DNA of 33,036 nucleotides from Desulfurella amilsii. Its GTDB lineage: Bacteria; Campylobacterota_A; Desulfurellia; Desulfurellales; Desulfurellaceae. The translations under genes were made by a program, and so were the position numbers. The stretch is from the NCBI RefSeq assembly GCF_002119425.1, contig NZ_MDSU01000013.1, forward strand, positions 1 to 33,036, given 5' to 3'. This document shows, piece after piece, positions 26,627-33,036 of this stretch (the first letter of the stretch is position 1; the number at the start of each line of letters is the position of its first letter). The notes under the pieces were generated by a model, which worked only from the letters and a program-made list of their open reading frames with translations, ran no database searches and was not told where the DNA came from.

Positions 26627-27458
26627 AAAGAACTTCAACATGGAAGATATTGAATATATGCAGAAAATTCTAAGAAGTTTCCACTTACATACAGTGTGTG
26701 AAGAAGCATTTTGCCCAAACATAAGCGAATGCTTTACATCAAAAACCGCGACATTTCTTATTATGGGAAGATACTGCACTAGAAACTGCAGATTCTGCAA
26801 TGTAGTACATCACAAACCAGAAACTATTAATCCCAAAGAATCCGATATGATAGCTCAAGCCACTCAAAATTTAAATTTGAAATATGTTGTGATCACAAGC
26901 GTCACAAGAGATGATTTGCCAGACTTTGGGTCATCTTGCTTTGTAAACGTTGTTGAAAAGCTTAAGCCTTTGAATGTTAAAATAGAGCTGCTAATACCGG
27001 ATTTCCAATGTAAAACCGAATATTTACAATTAGTTGCAAATTCTGGAGCTCAGGTCATTGGGCACAATATAGAAACCGTAAAAAGACTTTATCCTAAAGC
27101 TAGACCACAGGCTGACTACAGCAGCTCTTTGAATGTTTTAAAAAAATTGAAGCAGTTAAATCCAAATTTAATAACGAAGTCTGGCATAATGCTTGGATTT
27201 GGTGAAACACAAGATGAAGTCATAGAAACAATAAATGACATTGTACAAACAGGATGCGATATTTTAACAATAGGACAATACCTGCGACCATCAAAAGAAC
27301 ACCTTCCTGTGGTAAAATTCATAGATCCATCTGATTTTGAATACTATAAAAGTATTGGCATAAAAATAGGGTTTAAATATGTAGAATCTTCTGTTTTTAC
27401 AAGAAGCTCCTACAATGCAGAAAACGCTTACGATCACTTAGAGTCCAAAAAGACTTGA
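26607..27458 (+). CDS. lipA: lipoyl synthase (radical SAM)
   Basis: A 283-residue enzyme that inserts two sulfurs into the octanoyl chain on lipoyl domains. The auxiliary cluster cysteines are C31, C36 and C42 (CEEAFCPNISEC, CX4CX5C). The radical SAM cysteines are C57, C61 and C64 (CTRNCRFC, CX3CX2C). The C-terminal RSSY supplies the serine ligand. All required residues are present. The start is ATG 26607 (or 26610), inside the lipB end; the PYWLKK opening fits the family's usual P-x-W-L-K. LipB and LipA together make the cofactor for the E2 encoded just upstream. Confidence 0.96.
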   Translation: MMPYWLKKNFNMEDIEYMQKILRSFHLHTVCEEAFCPNISECFTSKTATFLIMGRYCTRNCRFCNVVHHKPETINPKESDMIAQATQNLNLKYVVITSVTRDDLPDFGSSCFVNVVEKLKPLNVKIELLIPDFQCKTEYLQLVANSGAQVIGHNIETVKRLYPKARPQADYSSSLNVLKKLKQLNPNLITKSGIMLGFGETQDEVIETINDIVQTGCDILTIGQYLRPSKEHLPVVKFIDPSDFEYYKSIGIKIGFKYVESSVFTRSSYNAENAYDHLESKKT

Positions 27459-27494
27459 CCATACTTAAATTTCATTATAGAATTGCAATAGATT

Positions 27495-29285
27495 ATGCAG
27501 AAAGATATTAAAAAGTGGAAAGAAAATGTTTTGGAAATTATTTTTAATAAAAAAGAAACTAATAATGTTGTTCGTGTTTTAAGTGAGTCACTTAATAAAT
27601 TAATTTTTGTCATAAATACAGAGGGCAAAGTTGTTTATATCAACACTAAAGCTCAAAAATACTTCAAATTATTAAATTACAACAATAATATTGAAAGTTT
27701 TTTTGATATAGGCAAAGATTACATACACTCATATCTAGAAGGAAAAGCTTTTTCTTCAATTAAAATAATTCTCAAAAGCGATGCTTTTTATATAGATATA
27801 GCCCCCATCACGCTAAATTCTGAAATTGTTGGAGGATTAATTGTAATTTATGAAAAAAACGATAGTGTATCTTTTGAAACTACTTTTCAGTTGTTAAACA
27901 ATATAAACAAAGAAATAGAGCTATTTTATGCGATGTATTATGACGAGATAATGGTAACTGATGATAAAGGTAAAATTATCGGTGTTAACAATCCGGTTTG
28001 TGAAGAATGTTATAATTTAAATGAAATAAATTTAATCAATACTAACGTCAAAGAATTAGAAGATAAAGGAATTTTTAAACCATCTATAACTCTTAAAGTG
28101 ATCAAAGAGAAAAAACATATTTCTATACTACAAAAAACCCAAACTGGCAAAGTATTGATGGTTTACGGTTTGCCTGTATTTGATAGTAGTTTTAAATTAT
28201 CGAAAGTGTTTAGCACATCAAAAGATCTTACTGAAATATACACATTAAAAGAAAAACTAAGTAAAACTGAAAAACTAATGGAAAAATACTATTTGAAATT
28301 AAAAGAAATAAAAAACGAGCAAAATTTATTCGAAAATGTTATATATAAAAGCTCACAAATGAGAAATTTAATAGACTTAATAAAAAGAATTTCCATGGTT
28401 GACTCTCATATTATTTTAAATGGCGAATCTGGAGTAGGAAAAACTCTTTTTGCTAAAATCATTCATAAGTTAAGCAACAGACGAAATAATGAATTTGTTA
28501 GTATAAACTGTGGAGCAATACCTGAAAATTTGCTGGAATCTGAGCTTTTTGGCTACGAAAAAGGAGCCTTTACTGGAGCAAAAAATGAAGGTAAAACTGG
28601 ATATATAGAATTGGCAAACAATGGAACTCTGTTTTTAGATGAAATTAGCGAACTAGCTTTGCAAATGCAAGTGAAACTATTGAAAGTACTCGATGAAAAA
28701 AGTTTTACAAGAGTAGGTGGCATAAAGCCTATTAAATCTGACTTTAGACTAATAGCTGCAACCAATAAAGATTTGGAAAAATTAACAAAAGAAAATAAAT
28801 TTAGAGAAGACTTATTTTATAGGTTAAATGTGATTCAGATAAGTATCCCGTTGTTGCGTGAAAGAAAAGACGACATACCATTGCTTGTAAATTTCTTTAT
28901 AGAAAAATATAATAAAAAATACAACACAAATAAAAAACTTGACCCTAAAGTGTTTGATGTCTTTTTAGAATATAAATGGCCAGGCAACGTAAGAGAACTG
29001 GAAAATATTATAGAGAGACTGGTGGTTACCATAGATAAGAATTTAATAGAAAAATCAGATTTACCCTCCTTTTTTTTCAACCAAGATTATCAAACTGTAC
29101 AAATTGACCAGATTCTTCCTTTAAAAAAGTCTATAGACAATTTAGAAAAACAGTTATTGGGAAAAGCCTATGAAATTCACAAGAATACCTATAAAGTGGC
29201 AGAAGTTTTGAGAATAAGCCAATCTAGCGTTGTAAGAAAATTAAAGAAGTATAGAATAAACATTAATTCAAATTCGAATTTATAA
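27495..29285 (+). CDS. sigma-54-dependent transcription activator with PAS sensors
   Basis: A 596-residue enhancer-binding protein. Two PAS-like regions (about 25-125 with LIFVINTEGKVVYINTKAQKYF, and about 150-245 with YDEIMVTDDKGKIIGVNN) precede a coiled coil at ~245-280. The AAA+ domain at ~285-520 has Walker A GESGVGKT (310-317), the sigma-54-contacting GAFTGA loop (357-362), Walker B GTLFLDEI, RLIAATNKDL and WPGNVRELENI. The C-terminal Fis-type helix-turn-helix is KVAEVLRISQSSVVRKLKKY. There is no receiver domain, so it is likely controlled by a small ligand or redox signal through PAS. It lies 36 bases after lipA and before the aminotransferase, so either side could be its target. Confidence 0.93.
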   Translation: MQKDIKKWKENVLEIIFNKKETNNVVRVLSESLNKLIFVINTEGKVVYINTKAQKYFKLLNYNNNIESFFDIGKDYIHSYLEGKAFSSIKIILKSDAFYIDIAPITLNSEIVGGLIVIYEKNDSVSFETTFQLLNNINKEIELFYAMYYDEIMVTDDKGKIIGVNNPVCEECYNLNEINLINTNVKELEDKGIFKPSITLKVIKEKKHISILQKTQTGKVLMVYGLPVFDSSFKLSKVFSTSKDLTEIYTLKEKLSKTEKLMEKYYLKLKEIKNEQNLFENVIYKSSQMRNLIDLIKRISMVDSHIILNGESGVGKTLFAKIIHKLSNRRNNEFVSINCGAIPENLLESELFGYEKGAFTGAKNEGKTGYIELANNGTLFLDEISELALQMQVKLLKVLDEKSFTRVGGIKPIKSDFRLIAATNKDLEKLTKENKFREDLFYRLNVIQISIPLLRERKDDIPLLVNFFIEKYNKKYNTNKKLDPKVFDVFLEYKWPGNVRELENIIERLVVTIDKNLIEKSDLPSFFFNQDYQTVQIDQILPLKKSIDNLEKQLLGKAYEIHKNTYKVAEVLRISQSSVVRKLKKYRININSNSNL

Positions 29286-29408
29286 TGCATTTTTGAATTA
29301 ATATATTGTTTTCCAAAAAAAGGATTATCTATTTAAGCTAAGTCATTTTTGCATTAAAACTTTATTATAATTAATAATTTTATTAATAAAAAGTTTATTT
29401 TAAAGCAA

Positions 29409-29424
29409 TAGAACACTTTTTGCT
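29409..29424 (+). promoter_or_regulatory. possible sigma-54 (-24/-12) promoter for the aminotransferase operon
   Basis: TAGAACA, four bases, then TTGCT sits in the 181-base gap after the activator gene. Compared with the TGGCAC-N5-TTGCW consensus, the TTGC half is exact and the -24 half is weak (AG instead of GG). G 29411 and C 29423 have the correct 12-base offset. It lies about 43 bases before ATG 29467, which has AAGGAGG at 29457-29463. A plain TATAAT at 29366-29371 without a good -35 is the alternative. Confidence 0.35.
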
Positions 29425-29466
29425 TAATAATAAAGTAGAAAATTATTAATTTACTAAGGAGGAAAA

Positions 29467-30813
29467 ATGGATTTAAAATTAGTAGAGGAACCAAAGATTA
29501 TTACAGAGCTTCCAGGGCCTAAGGCCAAAAAATTGCTTGAACAAAGAAACAACAATTTGCCAGTTGGAGTATCACAATTAACATCTACCTTTATAGAAAA
29601 AGCCCAAGGAGCAGTAATTGAGGATGTTGATGGGAATGTGTTTTTAGATTTTGCTGGCGGTATTGGTGTTATGAATATTGGACATAGTAATCTTGAAGTA
29701 GTAGCTGCAGTAAAAGAACAAGCTGAAAAATATTTTCACACATGCTCAATGGTGGTAAATTATGAATCGTATATTAAATTAGCGGAAAAATTAAACGAGG
29801 TAACTCCGGGAAATTTTAAGAAAAAAACTTTTTTCGTGAATAGTGGCGCAGAAGCTGTAGAGAATGCTATAAAAATAGCACGCAAATACACTGGAAGAAC
29901 AGAAATAGTAGTCTTTAATGGAGCGTTTCACGGTAGGACGTTAATGACAATGACGCTTACAAGTAAAGTAAAACCTTATAAGTTGGGTTTTGGTCCATTT
30001 GCTCCAGGCATTCATCGAATGTACTTTCCTTATTGTTATAGATGCCCTTTAGGTTTAGAAAAAAACAATTGCAATATGCAATGTGTAAAATTGTTTGATG
30101 ATTTTTTTATAGAAGAGGTGGCGCCAGAAGAAATAGCGGCCATTATTATAGAACCAATACTTGGTGAAAGTGGTTTTATAATCCCACCCGATGAATATAT
30201 TATTCAATTAAGGTCCATATGCGATAAATATGGAATAGTGTTAATAGCTGATGAAGTCCAAACTGGTTTTTGCAGAACAGGCAAGATGTTTGCAAGTCAA
30301 TATTGGAGTGTTTATCCAGACATTATTACTACTGCAAAATCTGTGGGTAGTGGACTGCCTATCGCCGGCATAACTGGAAAAGCTGAAATTATGGATGCTA
30401 CTCATAGTGGCGGTTTGGGAGGGACTTTTGGTGGTAATCCACTTGCTTGTGTGGCTGGACTGAAAGTTATAGAGATTATGCAAAGGGATAATTTTTGTGA
30501 TAAAGCTAATTCTATTGGAAAAATTTGCATAGATAGATTAAACGCAATGAAAGAAAAATACAAAATTATTGGAGATGTAAGAGGCCGTGGTGCAATGATA
30601 GCTATGGAATTAGTAAAAGACAGACAAACAAAAGAACCAGCAAAAGAAGAAACAACAAAAATTATTAATGAGTGTTGGAAAAATGGATTATTACTTTTAA
30701 GTGCTGGGACTAGGGGCAACACAATAAGATTTTTAATGCCTTTGGTGGTTACTGAAAAACAGTTAATAAACGGGTTAGAAGTATTAGAGAGAGCAATAAA
30801 AACAGTCGTATAA
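29467..30813 (+). CDS. 4-aminobutyrate-type class-III aminotransferase
   Basis: A 448-residue PLP enzyme that moves an omega-amino group to a 2-oxoacid. It has DVDGNVFLDFAGGIGVMNIGHSN, NSGAEAVENAIKIARKYTGR, the loop FHGRTLMTMTLTSK, IIIEPILGESGF, IADEVQTGFCRTGKMFA, and the PLP lysine K291 in AKSVGSGLP. The cysteine stretch CYRCPLGLEKNNCNMQC is common in GabT-like members. The next gene is an amino-acid permease and then an aldehyde dehydrogenase, a GABA or similar omega-amino-acid pathway layout. Close alternatives are 5-aminovalerate, beta-alanine or ornithine-type aminotransferase. Confidence 0.88.
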   Translation: MDLKLVEEPKIITELPGPKAKKLLEQRNNNLPVGVSQLTSTFIEKAQGAVIEDVDGNVFLDFAGGIGVMNIGHSNLEVVAAVKEQAEKYFHTCSMVVNYESYIKLAEKLNEVTPGNFKKKTFFVNSGAEAVENAIKIARKYTGRTEIVVFNGAFHGRTLMTMTLTSKVKPYKLGFGPFAPGIHRMYFPYCYRCPLGLEKNNCNMQCVKLFDDFFIEEVAPEEIAAIIIEPILGESGFIIPPDEYIIQLRSICDKYGIVLIADEVQTGFCRTGKMFASQYWSVYPDIITTAKSVGSGLPIAGITGKAEIMDATHSGGLGGTFGGNPLACVAGLKVIEIMQRDNFCDKANSIGKICIDRLNAMKEKYKIIGDVRGRGAMIAMELVKDRQTKEPAKEETTKIINECWKNGLLLLSAGTRGNTIRFLMPLVVTEKQLINGLEVLERAIKTVV

Positions 30814-30836
30814 GTTTAAACCAGAGGTTATGTCCC

Positions 30837-32189
30837 ATGAAAAATGTAGATAAAATTGAAAGTTTTGGTTACAAACAAGAACTAAAAAGATCTTTATCTT
30901 TTTGGGCGTTGTTAGTTTATGGAGTAACATTCTTAAACCCAACAGCACCGATGAACTTATACGGTATTGTTGTAGGACCTAGCGGTGGTATGATAGCATT
31001 AACTTTTTTGTTTGGAGCGGTTGCAATGTATTTTACTGCCTTAAGCTATTCTAGAATGGCAACCGAATTTCCAATCGCTGGCTCAATATATTCATATGCC
31101 CAGCGTTCTTTTAATCCGTATATAGGTTTTGTTGTGGGATGGACTATAATGTTGGATTACGTTTTGTTGCCAGCTTTCTTATACTTAGTTGCTGGATTGT
31201 GGTTATCACAATTAATACCCATTATTCCTTACTGGGGCTGGATCATTATTGTAATAGCTATAAACACTATTATAAGTATAATAGGAATTGAGCTAACTAC
31301 AAAAACAAATATAACTATACTTATATTTGAATTAATTGTTATAGTGCTTTTTGTATTAGCTGCCTTCTGGAGTGTATACTATAAACATATTGGTAGTTTT
31401 AATATAAAACCTTTTTTTGACGCCTCAAAATTTCATATTAGCACTATACTTTCTGCTACCTCTGTTGCTGTTATGGGCTATTTAGGTTTTGATGCTCTTA
31501 GCACTTTATCTGAGGAAACCAAAAATCCATCAAAAGTCATGGGGAAAGCAATTGTTGCAACAGTTATTGTCATGGGTGCGTTATTTGTTCTTGAAAATTA
31601 TATGGCAGCATCCGTTTGGCCAAATTATAATAATTTTACTAATCCAAATGTGGCTTTTTATTTTATAGCTCAAAAGGCCGGAGGTTCATGGTTGCGTTTT
31701 TTAGTATTTTTAGCAGTTATAGTTTCAGCTATAACTTGTGCTTTGGTTACTCAAACAGGTTTCGCACGTCTTATTTATAGTATGGCTCGTGATGAAATGC
31801 TACCAAGATTTCTTGCTAAAGTTCATCCCAAGTACAAAACACCATATATAAATTCGCTTTTAATTGCATTAATATCAATAGTTGCATCTACTTCGATGAG
31901 TTTAGATTTTATTACCAATCTAATAAATTTTGGAGCGTTAACTGCATATTTGGTTATACATCTTACCGTAATTAACTATTTCGTAATACGTAAAAAAATG
32001 ACAGATGCAGCCTCTTTATTTAAATATTTAATATTACCTATAATAGGATTTATAATCATTTTTTATGTATGGTTAAGTCTAGATAAAGATGCTAAAATAT
32101 TGGGGTTTACATGGTTAATTTTAGGTATAATTTATGGGGCCATTGTATCAAAAGGTTATAAAAAAGTTCCACCTGCTTTAAAGGTTTAA
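30837..32189 (+). CDS. APC-superfamily amino-acid permease
   Basis: A 450-residue inner-membrane transporter with about 12 helices. The N-terminal end KRSLSFWALLVYGVTFLNPTAP and the unwound first helix are typical of APC carriers. Helix-3 region SYSRMATEFPIAGSIYSYAQRSFNP, and later FDALSTLSEETKNPSKVMGKAI, are further family signatures. It likely imports the amino acid processed by the upstream aminotransferase, 23 bases away. A GAGG-type site precedes ATG 30837. Specificity is not readable. Confidence 0.9.
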   Translation: MKNVDKIESFGYKQELKRSLSFWALLVYGVTFLNPTAPMNLYGIVVGPSGGMIALTFLFGAVAMYFTALSYSRMATEFPIAGSIYSYAQRSFNPYIGFVVGWTIMLDYVLLPAFLYLVAGLWLSQLIPIIPYWGWIIIVIAINTIISIIGIELTTKTNITILIFELIVIVLFVLAAFWSVYYKHIGSFNIKPFFDASKFHISTILSATSVAVMGYLGFDALSTLSEETKNPSKVMGKAIVATVIVMGALFVLENYMAASVWPNYNNFTNPNVAFYFIAQKAGGSWLRFLVFLAVIVSAITCALVTQTGFARLIYSMARDEMLPRFLAKVHPKYKTPYINSLLIALISIVASTSMSLDFITNLINFGALTAYLVIHLTVINYFVIRKKMTDAASLFKYLILPIIGFIIIFYVWLSLDKDAKILGFTWLILGIIYGAIVSKGYKKVPPALKV

Positions 32190-32314
32190 TGTGTTCTTTT
32201 TATGTAAACTTTACAAAAATGGTTTATTTATAATGAGTTTAAAATTATCTTTTCGATTGAGTATAACAAAATAATTTATTTTTAATCTTTTGAAAACTAA
32301 AAGGAGGTGCCCTG

Positions 32315-33036
32315 ATGCAAACCTACAAAACCTATATTGGTGGCAGTTGGGTTGAAACAGACAAATTACTTGATGTTACAGAAAAATATACGAATGAAGT
32401 GTTTGCAAAAGTTCCACTGTGCGATACCAAAGAGGTGGATACAGCAGTTAGTGCTGCTCAAGATGCTTTTGAAAGTTTCAGAAAAACACCTGCATATGAG
32501 CGCTCACAAATACTAGATAAAGCAGCCAATCTAATTCTAAAGCGCAAAGATGAAATAGCAGCTGTGATTTGCAAAGAAGCAGGCAAAGCCTGGAAGTATT
32601 CTCTAGGGGAAGTAATAAGAGGCTACGAAACATTCAAGTTTGCAAGCTGCGAAGCCATACGCATACATGGTGAGACTGTGCCTTTGGATGCAAGCGCATC
32701 TGGGACAAACAGGGTGGGCTACTACATAAGGGTGCCAATGGGTGTGATTGCAGCTATTACACCATTTAACTTTCCCTTAAACCTCGTTGCACACAAAGTA
32801 GCACCAGCTATTGCCTCAGGCAATACAATTGTACTAAAGCCAGCTTCAACTACACCTGTTACGGCTTTGATATTAGCTGAAATTTTAGAAGAAGCAGGGT
32901 TGCCAAAAGGGGTGTTTAATGTGGTAATTGGCTCTGGCTCAAGCATAGGTGATTATCTTGTATCCCACCCAATGGTAAAGAAGGTAACATTTACAGGCTC
33001 ACCTGCAGTAGGTGATTCAATCATTAGAAAAGCTGG
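32315..33036 (+). CDS. NAD(P)-dependent aldehyde dehydrogenase, 3' end beyond the window
   Basis: ATG 32315 with a strong AAGGAGGTG (32301-32309) opens a frame that is still open at base 33036, giving the first 240 residues. The N-terminal fold is YIGGSWVETDKLLDVTEKYT. The oxyanion asparagine is in ITPFNFPLNL, the cofactor lysine in IVLKPASTTP, and the coenzyme-domain end is KKVTFTGSPAVGDSI. The catalytic cysteine lies beyond the window. Following a GABA-type aminotransferase and permease, it may oxidise a semialdehyde such as succinate semialdehyde; lactaldehyde-type or other ALDH classes remain possible. The 125-base gap upstream has no clear promoter. Confidence 0.9.
   Translation, partial: MQTYKTYIGGSWVETDKLLDVTEKYTNEVFAKVPLCDTKEVDTAVSAAQDAFESFRKTPAYERSQILDKAANLILKRKDEIAAVICKEAGKAWKYSLGEVIRGYETFKFASCEAIRIHGETVPLDASASGTNRVGYYIRVPMGVIAAITPFNFPLNLVAHKVAPAIASGNTIVLKPASTTPVTALILAEILEEAGLPKGVFNVVIGSGSSIGDYLVSHPMVKKVTFTGSPAVGDSIIRKA

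Overview
The window reads as an AT-rich (roughly one-third GC by eye) chromosomal segment of a Gram-negative bacterium. The evidence is an outer-membrane TolC-type protein with an EmrAB-type pump, a PpiD-type periplasmic folding factor, and an RlpA lipoprotein with a SPOR domain. An anaerobic, sulfur-reducing Desulfurellaceae-like host (Desulfurella/Hippea) would fit the gene mix and composition; this is an inference, not something the sequence proves. All recognised genes lie on the + strand.

Region 1 (1-3392) is a tripartite drug or metabolite efflux operon: the 3' part of a TolC-like gene, an HlyD/EmrA adaptor and a 14-helix EmrB/QacA-type MFS pump. Region 2 (3437-10665) starts at a good sigma-70 promoter. 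It is a compact housekeeping run: ppiD-like foldase, endonuclease III, an eIF-2B-like protein, a COG0731 radical SAM enzyme, a CDF metal transporter with a fused NifX-like tail, rpiB and glyA. Region 3 (10638-15157) continues with overlapping genes: a large exported TPR protein that appears to start at a CTG codon inside glyA, a PAS histidine kinase, a PlsC acyltransferase and RlpA. A separate MFS transporter (15436-16575) has its own strong promoter.

A 952-base stretch without an intact gene (16576-17527) separates this core from the most interesting part, a tight catabolic-looking cluster at 17528-27458. In order it holds a Tm-1-like (UPF0261) protein, a PEP-hydrolase-like TIM barrel, E1 alpha/beta of a thiamine-diphosphate dehydrogenase, a DUF6506 protein, a second different E1 alpha/beta pair, a VOC protein, a GC-rich stem-loop, the lipoyl E2 acyltransferase, an AhpD/carboxymuconolactone-decarboxylase-like protein, lipB and lipA. 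It therefore encodes two E1 options for one E2, plus the enzymes that make and attach the E2 cofactor, but no E3 dihydrolipoamide dehydrogenase. The natural reading is an acetoin- or 2-oxoacid-dehydrogenase-type complex with unexplained accessory proteins. The substrate cannot be read from sequence.

A sigma-54 enhancer-binding activator with two PAS-like regions and no receiver domain follows (27495-29285). Downstream is an omega-amino-acid catabolic set: a GABA-type aminotransferase, an APC amino-acid permease and an aldehyde dehydrogenase cut off by the window end. A degenerate -24/-12 element sits just before the aminotransferase. No tRNA, rRNA, CRISPR array, insertion sequence or phage gene was seen.
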